Positions 32,921-43,306 of a DNA stretch of 64,000 nucleotides are shown piece by piece (position 1 is the first letter of the stretch; every line of letters starts with the position of its first letter). The position numbers and the translations under genes are program-made. The notes below the pieces were generated by a model, which was not told where the DNA came from, made no database searches, and saw nothing but the letters and a program-made list of their open reading frames with translations. The stretch comes from Acinetobacter sp. P8-3-8 (GTDB taxonomy: Bacteria; Pseudomonadota; Gammaproteobacteria; Pseudomonadales; Moraxellaceae), in the NCBI RefSeq assembly GCF_000214135.1, contig NZ_AFIE01000007.1, forward strand, positions 56,239 through 120,238, given 5' to 3'.

Positions 32921-33906
32921 ATACCCAAGTTAATCGTGACCAATTTCTTGCAGGTCGTAAAAAAGGTATCGGTGGTTCAGACGTTGCTGCGATCCTTGGT
33001 TTTAGCCCATACAAATCACCATACCAATTGTGGCTTGATAAAACAGGTCGTAGTGAACGTAAAGAATCACAAAACGAGTCTGCACATTTCGGCAACTTAC
33101 TTGAAGACGTTGTTGCAAAAGAGTTCTCACGTCGCTCAGGTATGAAAGTTCAACGTGTTACTCAGCAATTAACTCTTGAAAACATTGGAGAGTCTTGGGC
33201 TATCGGTAATATTGACCGTGCTGTAGTAAATCCTGAAATCGCAGGTCGTGTTTATTTCGATAAAGATGGCAAGTTGACCACTGACCAAGGTTTGGAATGT
33301 AAAACGGCTTCTGAATATCTTTCTAAATTATTCGGTGAAGAAGGTTCAGACCAAATTCCAGACTATTACCTTACTCAATGCCTTTGGTACATGAAGCTTA
33401 CAGGCTTCCAAGTATGGCACCTTGCCGTTCTCATTGGTGGTAATAAGTTCCGTATGTATCGCATTGAACGTGATGACGATTTAATTGAATCAATCTTTAA
33501 ACAAGTTAAAGCATTTTGGTTCAACCATGTCATTGCTGATGTGCCACCAGACCCTACTTGTTTTGATGATGTTTTGCATCGTTGGTCAAATCATGTTGTG
33601 GGTAAACAAGTCGAAGCTGATTTTGAACATATCAAGCTTGCTGAAGAACTTATCACTGTTCAAGGTCGCCAAAAAGCGGACAAGGCTCGTGAAGATGAAA
33701 TCAAGTTAAAGATTGTCTCCACGATGCAGGATGCTGAAATGATGATTAGCCAGGGCAAGTCCATCTGTACCTACAAAGAACAATCCTCTACTCGTATCGA
33801 CAGTACGCTGTTGAAAAAAGAAGAACCTGATTTATTTGCGAAATATAGCAAAACCTCAAGCACCCGAGTTTTCCGTATTTCAAACAAATTTAAAGAAACA
33901 ATTTAA
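32917..33906 (+). CDS. YqaJ-type phage recombination exonuclease
   Basis: The 329-residue product is the 5'-3' exonuclease partner of RecT. The N-terminal signature FLAGRKKGIGGSDVAAILGFSPYKSPYQLW is typical of YqaJ nucleases, followed by HFGNLLEDVVAKEF, the motif-I Glu; LECKTASEYL carries the E-x-K of the PD-(D/E)XK active site and YYLTQCLWYM the following helix. It resects double-stranded ends to provide single strands for annealing. It overlaps the preceding gene and is followed after 11 bases by recT. Confidence 0.92.
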   Translation: MNTQVNRDQFLAGRKKGIGGSDVAAILGFSPYKSPYQLWLDKTGRSERKESQNESAHFGNLLEDVVAKEFSRRSGMKVQRVTQQLTLENIGESWAIGNIDRAVVNPEIAGRVYFDKDGKLTTDQGLECKTASEYLSKLFGEEGSDQIPDYYLTQCLWYMKLTGFQVWHLAVLIGGNKFRMYRIERDDDLIESIFKQVKAFWFNHVIADVPPDPTCFDDVLHRWSNHVVGKQVEADFEHIKLAEELITVQGRQKADKAREDEIKLKIVSTMQDAEMMISQGKSICTYKEQSSTRIDSTLLKKEEPDLFAKYSKTSSTRVFRISNKFKETI

Positions 33907-33917
33907 GGAATTTTATT

Positions 33918-34928
33918 ATGAACGCATTAACAACCCCACAAAATGGTCAGATTGCCCACTTAACTGCTTTTGACATCATGATGAATCCTGAAATTATGGA
34001 TCGTTTTGAGCGTATTGCAAGTGTCATGGCTTCCTCTAAGTTTGCAGTGCCTAAACATCTTCAGGGTAATACTGGAGATTGTTTAGCCATCATTATGCAA
34101 TCAGCACAGTGGCAAATGGACCCTTTTGCTGTTGCTCAAAAAACTCATCAAATTAATGGTGTATTAGGGTATGAAGCGCAACTTGTGAATGCTGTGATTA
34201 CCAATCGTGCACCTATCACAGGTCGTTTAAATTTTGAATGGTATGGCGATTGGGCAAAGATCAACGGCAAGGAAGATAAATCATGGGATAAAGGCATTAA
34301 AGTTTGGGCAACATTAAAGGGTGAAACTTCTCCACGTGAAATTGATATTTCTATGGGACAAGTAGGCTCAGTACGCAATTCACCTTTATGGGTAAGTGAT
34401 CCACGCCAACAACTTGCGTATCTTGCTATTAAACGCTGGTCACGCTTATATACACCCGATGTAATTCTAGGTGTTTATACCCCAGATGAGATTGTTGAAC
34501 GTGAAGAACTTGATGTTACCCCAGTTCAATCAACGGTAAAAAAACATCAAGGTGCATCGGGTTTAAAAGCTCAGATGGCTGAACGTGAACAGTCTCAAGA
34601 AACTGTTATTGATATGGCACCCGAGTTCAATACAGCAGCATTAATTGCACAAATTTATGCGACTGAAACACTGGAACAGCTAAAAGAAGTCAGCAACACA
34701 GTACCTACTAACTTAGGTGAACCTGCGCAAACTGAAATTAAAAATGCTCATGGCTGGCAGAAGTTCTACTTGCAGTTGCTTGTTGATCTTGAAGATGCTG
34801 GTGATGTTGAAATTATCAACTCAATTATGGGTGAGCGTTTTGAGCCCAATACGTCTGGCTTATCTGATGTTCAAATCGACAAGATCAATTCAATTTACGA
34901 ACGTAAAGCAGCTGAATTAACAACATAA
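33918..34928 (+). CDS. recT: RecT single-strand annealing protein
   Basis: The 336-residue product shows the RecT core: FAVPKHLQGNTGDCLAIIMQSAQWQMDPFAVAQKTHQINGVLGYEAQLVNAVI and the later SPLWVSDPRQQLAYLAIKRWSRLYTPDVILGVYT. It anneals complementary single strands, working with the exonuclease encoded just upstream. The C-terminal third (from about residue 210) is variable and probably mediates protein contacts. Confidence 0.92.
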   Translation: MNALTTPQNGQIAHLTAFDIMMNPEIMDRFERIASVMASSKFAVPKHLQGNTGDCLAIIMQSAQWQMDPFAVAQKTHQINGVLGYEAQLVNAVITNRAPITGRLNFEWYGDWAKINGKEDKSWDKGIKVWATLKGETSPREIDISMGQVGSVRNSPLWVSDPRQQLAYLAIKRWSRLYTPDVILGVYTPDEIVEREELDVTPVQSTVKKHQGASGLKAQMAEREQSQETVIDMAPEFNTAALIAQIYATETLEQLKEVSNTVPTNLGEPAQTEIKNAHGWQKFYLQLLVDLEDAGDVEIINSIMGERFEPNTSGLSDVQIDKINSIYERKAAELTT

Positions 34929-34930
34929 CA

Positions 34931-34965
34931 TTGGCATGTGGTGCCCTCATCTACGAGGGTGCCAA
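34931..34965 (+). other. Hairpin in the leader of the helicase gene
   Basis: TTGGC (34931-34935) can pair with GCCAA (34961-34965), and GCCCTC (34943-34948) with GAGGGT (34955-34960), leaving a short loop. It ends 15 bases before the helicase start and could modulate translation. No T tract follows, so it is not a terminator. Confidence 0.4.
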
Positions 34966-34980
34966 TAGTGAGATAGAGAT

Positions 34981-36486
34981 ATGAATCCAACTATTGAACA
35001 ACAACATGCCATTGATATGGCATTACATGGTCAGTCTTGTAAAGTGACCGCTTACGCTGGTGCTGGTAAGACCTCTACCCTTAAATTGATTGGCAATGCG
35101 AAGTCTAATCAATACGGTATGTATCTGGCATTTAACAAGGCGATTGCAACAGAAGCACAGTCTAAATTTAACCAAAATGTTAAATGCAAAACATTTCACA
35201 GCCTAGCTTATAACTCTGTTCCCCGTTGGTTGACCAATAAACTTAAAAATCGTCGTTTGATGTCAAACCAATTGGCATCTCGCCACGATCTTGAGAATTA
35301 TCAAGTACCAGTAGCCTTGGTAAAACAACGTGGTGAAGATGACCAGAAACGTTTATTTAACTCAAAACGTATGGCCACATCAATGATGAATGCCGTTGGA
35401 TATTTCTGCCGATCCAATTACAACGAAATTCAACTATCACAGGTTTACGCTGCACTTCCCGATTGGATGGATGATACATACCGTGCTGAATTAGCAAATA
35501 TCCTATTACCTAAGGCACATGATTATTGGAATGACATTTTAAATCCTGCTGGAATTAACCGTCTCGAACATGATCATTACCTAAAATATTGGGCTTTGAG
35601 TAACCCAGTCATTAATGCTGACTTTATTTTATTCGATGAAGCACAAGATGCTGATCCAATCATGTTGAATGTATTGAGTAAGCAAGGTGCTCAGGTAATT
35701 TATGTTGGTGATCGTCACCAGCAAATCTATGCGTTTCGTGGTGCTGTCAATGCGATGCAATCCCTAGATATTGCTGAAACACGTTTAAGTCAATCATTCC
35801 GTTTTGGTGAAAACATTGCTGATCTTGCAAATAAAATTTTGTTCAACGTTTTGGATGAAGAAATTCCATTACGTGGTTTTGAACAGATAGATTCACAGGT
35901 TAACGAAATTAGCGATGAAATTGCCGATGCATTTATTTATCGCACCAATGCTGCTGCCCTTTCTAATATGGTTGAGTTAGTGAAAATTGGACGTGAACCA
36001 CGCTTGGAGGTTGATACAGGTTCTTTATTAAAAAACATTGAAGATGCCAAAAAAGTTAAATCTGGAATAAAAGTCCATGATGGAAGTGTGTTTGAAGGCT
36101 TTAGCAATTGGGAAGAAGTCATTGAATATACAAATGAAGTTTCAGGTAATGACTTAAAAGCACTTGTTAGCCTAATCAATAAAGTGGGTGAAGAAGCTCT
36201 AATCAGCTCATTACTAAAAAGTAATTCTAGTGATTATGACTGCATTGTGACCACAGCTCATAAGTCTAAAGGCTTGGAGTTTAACAAGGTCAAACTTGGT
36301 GGTGATTTCTTTTATAAAGAAGCTGCTGCACCTGGTGAAAAAATCCTAACCGAAGATGAAGCTCGACTTTTATATGTTGCTGCTACTCGAGCTAAAAAGC
36401 AGTTAGATATTTCTGCATTGAACCCACTATTTAAAAAGATTGGATATAACACTCAAGCTGAGGTAAATGCCTTATGCGTCCAATAG
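34981..36486 (+). CDS. UvrD/FBH1-like superfamily 1 helicase
   Basis: The 501-residue product has SF1 motifs: Walker A AYAGAGKTSTL (about residues 24-34), motif II FILFDEAQDADP (about 217-228), motif III VIYVGDRHQQIYAFRGA (about 240-256), motif V/VI VTTAHKSKGLEF and ARLLYVAATRAKKQL near the C-terminus. It is shorter than UvrD and resembles the FBH1-type helicases, which unwind DNA and limit recombination. In a phage beside recT it may control annealing or help replication restart. Confidence 0.87.
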   Translation: MNPTIEQQHAIDMALHGQSCKVTAYAGAGKTSTLKLIGNAKSNQYGMYLAFNKAIATEAQSKFNQNVKCKTFHSLAYNSVPRWLTNKLKNRRLMSNQLASRHDLENYQVPVALVKQRGEDDQKRLFNSKRMATSMMNAVGYFCRSNYNEIQLSQVYAALPDWMDDTYRAELANILLPKAHDYWNDILNPAGINRLEHDHYLKYWALSNPVINADFILFDEAQDADPIMLNVLSKQGAQVIYVGDRHQQIYAFRGAVNAMQSLDIAETRLSQSFRFGENIADLANKILFNVLDEEIPLRGFEQIDSQVNEISDEIADAFIYRTNAAALSNMVELVKIGREPRLEVDTGSLLKNIEDAKKVKSGIKVHDGSVFEGFSNWEEVIEYTNEVSGNDLKALVSLINKVGEEALISSLLKSNSSDYDCIVTTAHKSKGLEFNKVKLGGDFFYKEAAAPGEKILTEDEARLLYVAATRAKKQLDISALNPLFKKIGYNTQAEVNALCVQ

Positions 36487-36842
36487 TAAAACAGAAAAAC
36501 TTCTTAGGCTTCAAAATCTGGTTAGAAAAACTGGGGTATGAGGTGAAGCAGTTAGATGGTGGTTTTGTGGCACGAGCAAAAAGTCGAGAAGCACAACGAG
36601 CATATAAAAAGTCACATCATTATGTGCGTGTTGGCTCAGACCTTTCAGGTAATCAAGCAGCTTATGAGCTTGGAGCTGAATTTGAAAACCATCTTCGTGC
36701 ACCTGAACAGACTTGTACAGCAAAAGCAGAAAAGGAAATTCTGCATATTGTTAAAGGTGAATTACATGGAATGAGTTGTCTGGTGGCTTGGTTGGTAGTG
36801 AACGGATTTGTATTTATTAACTTTGAATTATGGTGGCTGTGA
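36474..36842 (+). CDS. Phage protein, unknown function
   Basis: The 122-residue product starts within the last codons of the helicase gene (13-base overlap). It has a basic, Lys/Arg-rich N-terminal two thirds (FKIWLEKLGYEVKQLDGGFVARAKSREAQRAYKKSHHY) and a hydrophobic C-terminal segment (LVAWLVVNGFVFINFELWWL) that may be a membrane segment. No family recognised. Confidence 0.6.
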   Translation: MRPIVKQKNFLGFKIWLEKLGYEVKQLDGGFVARAKSREAQRAYKKSHHYVRVGSDLSGNQAAYELGAEFENHLRAPEQTCTAKAEKEILHIVKGELHGMSCLVAWLVVNGFVFINFELWWL

Positions 36843-37396
36843 TGCAAACAATTGTTAATTTTGATTTAGAAACTGAGCTTAAAGCACATCTTAATTATTT
36901 TATTCAGGCAAATAACTTGCCAGCCGACTTTATATTAAAACAAAACCCTCAAATAGATCGAGAGTTTGAAGTAAGCGAAAAATCTTGGATTACACGTGCA
37001 ACACCAAAGGTGCCAGCAAAAGTGATTGTAAAGGCATCTGTTCGATATTGGGAAGATTCTACAATTAATGGTGTTGAAGATACTGATAGTGGTGACAGCA
37101 CACCTTGTAAAAATGGCGATTTATGGTGTCCAGTCATTAATGTGGCTACTGGAATTATTGAGAATTGGGAAATTGGGAAAACTGCAAGTATCCATTTTAA
37201 AGTAGCGGATGGCTGTGGTTGGGAGTTGGTAGATTCAATTGGTAATACAATTAAATCACAAGAAGATGGATATGTCCCTAGAACTCTGTGCCCTGCTGAA
37301 AATGGTTATGGCGATTACATCATTATGAATATTGATGGAAAAGGTCAAATTGAAAAATGGCGTTTTGATATTGATGATTTTCTGGAGGATGAATAA
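36842..37396 (+). CDS. Phage protein, unknown function
   Basis: The ATG at 36842 overlaps the stop codon of the upstream gene (TGATG). The 184-residue product is acidic and has a central Cys/Trp-containing beta stretch (CKNGDLWCPVINVATGIIENWEIGKT). It ends by overlapping the next start (TAATG). No family recognised. Confidence 0.65.
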   Translation: MQTIVNFDLETELKAHLNYFIQANNLPADFILKQNPQIDREFEVSEKSWITRATPKVPAKVIVKASVRYWEDSTINGVEDTDSGDSTPCKNGDLWCPVINVATGIIENWEIGKTASIHFKVADGCGWELVDSIGNTIKSQEDGYVPRTLCPAENGYGDYIIMNIDGKGQIEKWRFDIDDFLEDE

Positions 37397-37677
37397 TGGG
37401 AGTAGCTATCAATCGAAATGACCAAATCGACACATCAATGATGTTGATTCTGCGTTATAAAAGACCTGTTGTTGCCTTAAAAGATATTGTTGAAGATTAC
37501 ATGCCACATTTAGATATGGCAGCTGCAAAACAACGAGCAGCTAAATGTAAACTACCTTTCCCAGCATTTAAGGTAGATGGTAATAAATCTGAATACTTTG
37601 TAAACTTAACGGATGTTGCAGTTTGGTTGGATTCACTGCAAAAAGAGTCTCAGAGAAATTGGAGTGAGGTGAATTGA
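37396..37677 (+). CDS. PrtN-like regulator at prophage edge
   Basis: The 93-residue product resembles the PrtN (pyocin activator) family: MMLILRYKRPVVALKDIVEDYMPHLDMAAAKQRAAKCKLPFPAFKVDG then FVNLTDVAVWLDSLQKE. PrtN activates pyocin genes in Pseudomonas. In phages such winged or Arg-rich small proteins at the end of the genome are often used as excision or transcription factors, so it may act as an excisionase here; inference. It is the last phage gene before the chromosome. Confidence 0.75.
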   Translation: MGVAINRNDQIDTSMMLILRYKRPVVALKDIVEDYMPHLDMAAAKQRAAKCKLPFPAFKVDGNKSEYFVNLTDVAVWLDSLQKESQRNWSEVN

Positions 37678-37692
37678 TTTCACCTCATTTTT

Positions 37693-37717
37693 TACGCCAA
37701 TTCTACGCCATACGCCA
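37693..37717. other. TACGCCA repeats next to the prophage edge
   Basis: TACGCCA occurs at 37693-37699, 37704-37710 and 37711-37717, the last two in tandem. Repeats of this type flanking an attachment site usually bind integrase arms or excisionase. The core sequence itself was not determined. Confidence 0.4.
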
Positions 37718-37800
37718 CGCAAAAAACACTAAGATATTGATTATAAATTATTATTATAAATAGTCTAACCCACCGGCCATAGGAGCGACGATTAAATTAT

Positions 37801-37829
37801 TTGACAGTTGATACGGACCAATATACATA
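37801..37829 (+). promoter_or_regulatory. Sigma70 promoter of the DUF1615 lipoprotein gene
   Basis: TTGACA (37801-37806), a 17-base spacer and TACATA (37824-37829) make a near-consensus promoter, 83 bases before the ATG at 37912. It lies at the likely chromosome side of the prophage junction. Confidence 0.7.
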
Positions 37830-37911
37830 TATATTCATACATTTTAAGATAGTCATAGTATACTTCATCCGCTCATCGAGCTCATCCATTTCTAAACGTG
37901 TTTTCAGTCGT

Positions 37912-39120
37912 ATGATAAAAATTGGTTTACAAAATATCTTGATTCGTTCCGCTTGCTTAACAACGCTTGTTCTTGGGCTTACTGCTTGTGGCAATGGCTC
38001 ATGGTGGTCAAATGATGATGAACCTGAGTTAGAAAGTGAACAAATACGTAAGCTTATTCCAAACCGAGTCAATGATCGAAAATCATGGGCGCAAGATATT
38101 TTTGATATTTCAGAAGAATTAAAAATTCCTCGCAGCAAAGAAAATATCTGCACGATTATTGCTGTCGTAGATCAAGAATCAAATTTTATTGCCAATCCAA
38201 ATGTTCCTGGTTTAGGTACGAAAGCTGTTAAAGAAGTCAGCACACGCCTACAAGAAAAGTTTGAAGATAAGTTAGGTACAACCATTGGCGGCCCACTTGC
38301 TGAATATTTTCAGGATGTATTAAAAAACCAACCAACACCTGAAGACAACTATTTAAAACAAATGAGTCGAGTCAAAAACGAAAAAGAACTGGATGTTCTT
38401 TATCGTGAAATTTTTGACTATATGACAAAGCATTATCATATCAGTGCTTTAACAGGTGCTGCGAAATTCGTCGGACAAGATTTTGCTGAGAAGTTGAACC
38501 CAATTACCACTTTAGGTTCAATGCAAGTTCATATTAACTATGCCAAAGAACATAAGCGTAGCAGTATGAGCACCAATGAATTACGTGATGATTTATATAC
38601 AGAATATGGTGGTTTGTACTATGGTATCCATCGTTTGATGATGTATCCAGCTGATTATGATAAGCCAATTTATCGTTTCGCTGATTATAATTCAGGCATG
38701 TATTCAAGTCGAAATGCTGCATTTCAAAAAATGATTGAAAAATCGTCAGATGTCGATTTGGACTTAGATGGTGATTTACTCTCTTACGATAAAAATGGTG
38801 ATCCGCGTCCTGCCATCACGACGACCGAAAAAGCACTGACAGCTTTATTTGCAAAAAATAATGTACTGATCACACCACGCCAGTTACGTGATGATTTGAA
38901 AAAAGAGAAAGAGAAAGGTTTTGAAAAAACTCAAACTTATATTGCAGTTTCAAAATTATATAAAGATAAAACAGGCAAAGACCCTATCTATGCAATCATG
39001 CCAGAAGTGGTCATTTCAGGCCCTAAACTCAGTCGTGATTATAATACCAATTGGTATGCAAGCCGCGTAAACGGACGATATGAAACATGCATGCAACGAG
39101 CAAAACGTATAAGAATCTAG
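37912..39120 (+). CDS. DUF1615 lipoprotein
   Basis: The ATG at 37912 is chosen because it begins a lipoprotein signal (MIKIGLQNILIRSACLTTLV then LGLTAC), with Cys after LTA as the lipobox; a frame open from 37801 has only a TTG start. The 402-residue protein belongs to the DUF1615 family (IPRSKENICTIIAVVDQESNF, GSMQVHINYAKEH, YRFADYNSGMYSSRNAAFQ), which resembles lytic transglycosylase or lysozyme-like folds from its ESNF and NSGxYSSRN motifs. It is exported to the periplasm and anchored to a membrane. Activity is inferred. Confidence 0.85.
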   Translation: MIKIGLQNILIRSACLTTLVLGLTACGNGSWWSNDDEPELESEQIRKLIPNRVNDRKSWAQDIFDISEELKIPRSKENICTIIAVVDQESNFIANPNVPGLGTKAVKEVSTRLQEKFEDKLGTTIGGPLAEYFQDVLKNQPTPEDNYLKQMSRVKNEKELDVLYREIFDYMTKHYHISALTGAAKFVGQDFAEKLNPITTLGSMQVHINYAKEHKRSSMSTNELRDDLYTEYGGLYYGIHRLMMYPADYDKPIYRFADYNSGMYSSRNAAFQKMIEKSSDVDLDLDGDLLSYDKNGDPRPAITTTEKALTALFAKNNVLITPRQLRDDLKKEKEKGFEKTQTYIAVSKLYKDKTGKDPIYAIMPEVVISGPKLSRDYNTNWYASRVNGRYETCMQRAKRIRI

Positions 39121-39734
39121 CCTTATTTGATTTTGATGGAACCTTGTGTAAAAAAGACAGTTTCACAGGGTTCATTTTTTATGCTTTATCAAAAAGACAT
39201 ATCGTCAAACAAGGTTTTAAAATTTTACCGTGGATTCAGGCCTATTATTTAAATATCTACCCTGCAGACTCCATGCGCCCTCGCCTTTTTAAAGCCATGT
39301 TTAAAGATGCGAAAGCCAATGAAATTTTAACCATTGCTGAAGAATATGCACATAGTTTAACTGAGCAACTCGACTCAAAACTTTATCAACAACTCTTAGA
39401 CCATCAGCATAATGGCGATGACATTGTTTTAGTTTCGGCTTCGGTTGATTTGTATTTAAAAACAATTTGCCAAATTTTGAATATTGATTTGATTTGTACA
39501 GGTACAGAAATTGTGAATAACCAATTCACTGGTCATTATTCAACGCCTGATTGTAGTTGTGAACAAAAACGGATTCGTATTTTAGAAAAATATAATTTAA
39601 CCCAATATAATAAAATTTATGCCTATGGCAATAGTGAAGAAGATTTAGATATGCTGAGTTTGGCTGATTTTAAATATATGGTTGGCAAAGATCAGGATTT
39701 ACCTTATTTAGAAGAAGAAAAACGTTTTGCTTAA
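39087..39734 (+). CDS. HAD-IB family phosphatase
   Basis: The 215-residue product has HAD motif I FDFDGTLCKKDSF (Asp nucleophile at about residues 14 and 16), motif II VLVSASVDLYL and a late motif YAYGNSEEDLDMLSLAD carrying the metal-binding Asp pair. It resembles HAD-IB hydrolases such as phosphoserine phosphatase and phosphatidylglycerophosphatase-C relatives. Substrate is unknown. It overlaps the lipoprotein gene by 34 bases in another frame, so the two are translated together. Confidence 0.85.
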   Translation: MHATSKTYKNLALFDFDGTLCKKDSFTGFIFYALSKRHIVKQGFKILPWIQAYYLNIYPADSMRPRLFKAMFKDAKANEILTIAEEYAHSLTEQLDSKLYQQLLDHQHNGDDIVLVSASVDLYLKTICQILNIDLICTGTEIVNNQFTGHYSTPDCSCEQKRIRILEKYNLTQYNKIYAYGNSEEDLDMLSLADFKYMVGKDQDLPYLEEEKRFA

Positions 39735-39850
39735 TGTATTTATTTGAATTTTATTGTGTGCTGATTTTTAGATAAAAATACGAAATCTATTCAAGTAAAA
39801 AATCACTAAAGCAGTTATTCCATCAGTTAAATATTTTAATCACTTAATAA

Positions 39851-39895
39851 CCTCCCTTTTCCTTGAACCATGAATAGCTCAGGGTAAAGGGAGGT
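39851..39895. terminator. Stem-loop between converging HAD and proB genes
   Basis: CCTCCCTTT (39851-39859) pairs with AAAGGGAGG (39886-39894). It ends eight bases before the proB stop codon position and may terminate both converging units. T tracts are short. Confidence 0.55.
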
Positions 39896-39902
39896 ATTTA
39901 AC

Positions 39903-41036
39903 TCAATAAATCGCCATATGGTTTCGATGAATCATTTCCAAAGAACGTGCTTCACCTAAAACCTGATGAACTTTATCTGATGCTAAACCTTTGACAATAT
40001 CTGCTGAACGAGAACTAAAATTGACACGTCCAACTGCAACACGGTGTCCATATTGGTCTACACATTCAACCACATCACCACGTTCAAAATGCCCTTCAAC
40101 GGCTTTAACACCCACAGGCAACAAACTACGATGATTTTCTTTAATAGCTTTTACTGCGCCATCATCTAAAACCAAACGACCTGCTGTTTGTAAATGTGCG
40201 GCTAACCATTGTTGATGCGCTGTCACACGATCATCGTCGGTAATAAATAAAGTACCCAATAATTCGCCTGACATTAAACGAGCCAGAACATTGTCACTTT
40301 CACCACTGGCAATCAAGGTTGGGCAACCTGACTTAGCCGCTAAACGTGCAGCACGAACTTTGGTTAGCATACCACCACGTCCAAACTTACCACCACCGCC
40401 TGCCATATCAAATAGTGTTTCATCCATCGCACGAACAGTATGGAACAATTTTGCATTCGGATTTGAACGAGGATCAGAATCAAACATGCCTTGTTGATCT
40501 GTCAGAATAATTAACAAATCTGCATGTACTTGACCTGCAACCATAGCTGCCAATGTGTCATTGTCACCGAAACGAATTTCATCAGTAGAAACTGTGTCGT
40601 TTTCATTGATCACTGGAATCACGCGCCAATCAATTAAATTTTGCAAAGCATCACAAGAGTTTAAATAACGGCGGCGATCAGCCAAATCATCATGGGTTAA
40701 GAGTACTTGAGCCGTTTGAATAGTATGGTTTTCCAAAACGCTTGACCACGTTTGGATTAAGCCCATTTGACCAATAGCGGCACAAGCTTGCAGACTGGGT
40801 AGATCGGTGGGTCGGCTGTCTAGCTTCATGCGAACCATTCCTTCAGCCACAGCGCCTGAAGACACAAGAATAATCTCATGTCCTGCATTGTGTAGATCTG
40901 CAATTTGTTTCGCCCAATGCGAAATTGCTTCCAAATCTAGACCTTGCCCATTTGCTGTGAGTAAAGATGATCCGATTTTAACAACGATACGTTTTAAAGC
41001 CTTGAGCTGACGCTGCCCATCTACCACTTCTATCAT
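39903..41036 (-). CDS. proB: Glutamate 5-kinase
   Basis: The 377-residue enzyme phosphorylates glutamate, the first step of proline synthesis. The amino-acid kinase domain has [11 protein letters not shown] near residue 17, [19 protein letters not shown] and [13 protein letters not shown], with [18 protein letters not shown] for the kinase active site. The C-terminal part (from about residue 285) is the PUA domain typical of full-length ProB. It lies 40 bases downstream of obgE on the same strand, so the two may form one operon. Length is normal. Confidence 0.95.
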   Translation of the reverse strand: MIEVVDGQRQLKALKRIVVKIGSSLLTANGQGLDLEAISHWAKQIADLHNAGHEIILVSSGAVAEGMVRMKLDSRPTDLPSLQACAAIGQMGLIQTWSSVLENHTIQTAQVLLTHDDLADRRRYLNSCDALQNLIDWRVIPVINENDTVSTDEIRFGDNDTLAAMVAGQVHADLLIILTDQQGMFDSDPRSNPNAKLFHTVRAMDETLFDMAGGGGKFGRGGMLTKVRAARLAAKSGCPTLIASGESDNVLARLMSGELLGTLFITDDDRVTAHQQWLAAHLQTAGRLVLDDGAVKAIKENHRSLLPVGVKAVEGHFERGDVVECVDQYGHRVAVGRVNFSSRSADIVKGLASDKVHQVLGEARSLEMIHRNHMAIY

Positions 41037-41076
41037 CTTGTCCTCAGTTCCTATTCTAAGCCGATGTACTTAGAAA

Positions 41077-42607
<1,531 letters not shown>

Positions 42608-43198
42608 TTGTCTATCGTCCAAATTAGTGCTGCGCTTGGACCCGCAGAATGTGAACTTGCCGTAAAATACACTTTGCAAGAAATGCAAAAGCAAGCAAAG
42701 GCGCAAAAAATACAACTCGATATTATTGAAAATAACAAAACTCAGCATGGATATTCATCTCTGTTGTTGAATATTGCAGATGATGCTCCGACTTGGCTCA
42801 ACACTTGGTTAGGTACAATTCAATGGACATTCCAAAGTCCAATTCGTCCAAATCATAAACGTAAAAATTGGTTTGTTGGTATTACGCAGTTTGAAACACC
42901 ACAACAACTCCCAAGTGATGACACGATTCTGTTTCAAGCCTGTCGTGCTTCAGGTGCAGGTGGGCAGCATATCAATACGACTGATTCAGCAATTCATGCA
43001 ACACATATTGCTTCTGGGATCAGTGTCAAAGTCATGTCTGAGCGCAGTCAACATGCCAATAAACGTTTGGCAAAAGAATTGATTGCTTTAAAATTACAGC
43101 AACAACTTGAAAATAATCATGCAAATCATAAGCAAGCACAGCATTTACAACATGCTTTGATTGAACGTGGTAATGCTGTGAAATCGTTTAAGAAGTGA
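42608..43198 (+). CDS. prfH: Peptide chain release factor H-like protein
   Basis: The 196-residue product, with a TTG start and AAGGAT upstream, carries the GGQ peptidyl-hydrolase motif ([20 protein letters not shown], residues about 118-137) typical of class-I release factors, but lacks the codon-recognition domains 2/4 region of RF1/RF2, as in PrfH. PrfH normally works with the RNA ligase RtcB on damaged ribosomes, freeing stalled peptides before 16S RNA repair. Here no rtcB is adjacent: the next gene faces the other way. Confidence 0.88.
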   Translation: MSIVQISAALGPAECELAVKYTLQEMQKQAKAQKIQLDIIENNKTQHGYSSLLLNIADDAPTWLNTWLGTIQWTFQSPIRPNHKRKNWFVGITQFETPQQLPSDDTILFQACRASGAGGQHINTTDSAIHATHIASGISVKVMSERSQHANKRLAKELIALKLQQQLENNHANHKQAQHLQHALIERGNAVKSFKK

Positions 43199-43248
43199 AA
43201 TATATTTTCAAAACTTTTATTAAACTCACATCTGAGAATCTAAGTATT

Positions 43249-43276
43249 AAAAAAGGAAGCCGAAGCTTCCTTTTTT
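43249..43276. terminator. Bidirectional terminator between prfH and dctA
   Basis: GGAAGC-CGAA-GCTTCC is flanked by A6 and T6, a symmetrical stem of 12 bp counting A-T pairs. It serves both converging genes. Confidence 0.88.
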
Positions 43277-43306
43277 AATTTTAAATGCAATGAATCAATA
43301 TTAACC

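Larger units (their letters stand above)
1..37720. mobile_element. Prophage, right-hand portion, lambda-like control with podovirus-type virion genes
   Basis: Continuous phage gene content runs from the window start to the PrtN-like gene ending at 37677. It includes CI/Cro-like regulators, O/P-like replication genes, YqaJ-RecT recombination, terminase, portal, capsid and virion proteins. Virion and replication genes are on the minus strand; recombination genes are on the plus strand after the immunity region. Chromosomal genes begin at the promoter near 37801. No integrase, holin or endolysin is visible, so the other end with these genes probably lies left of base 1. The exact attachment core was not identified; the right boundary is placed between 37680 and 37800. 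Confidence 0.93.

Noticed and set aside
37681-37800. tRNA or tmRNA fragment as attachment site
   Set aside because: No cloverleaf arm, T-loop wording or CCA end could be found at the prophage edge.
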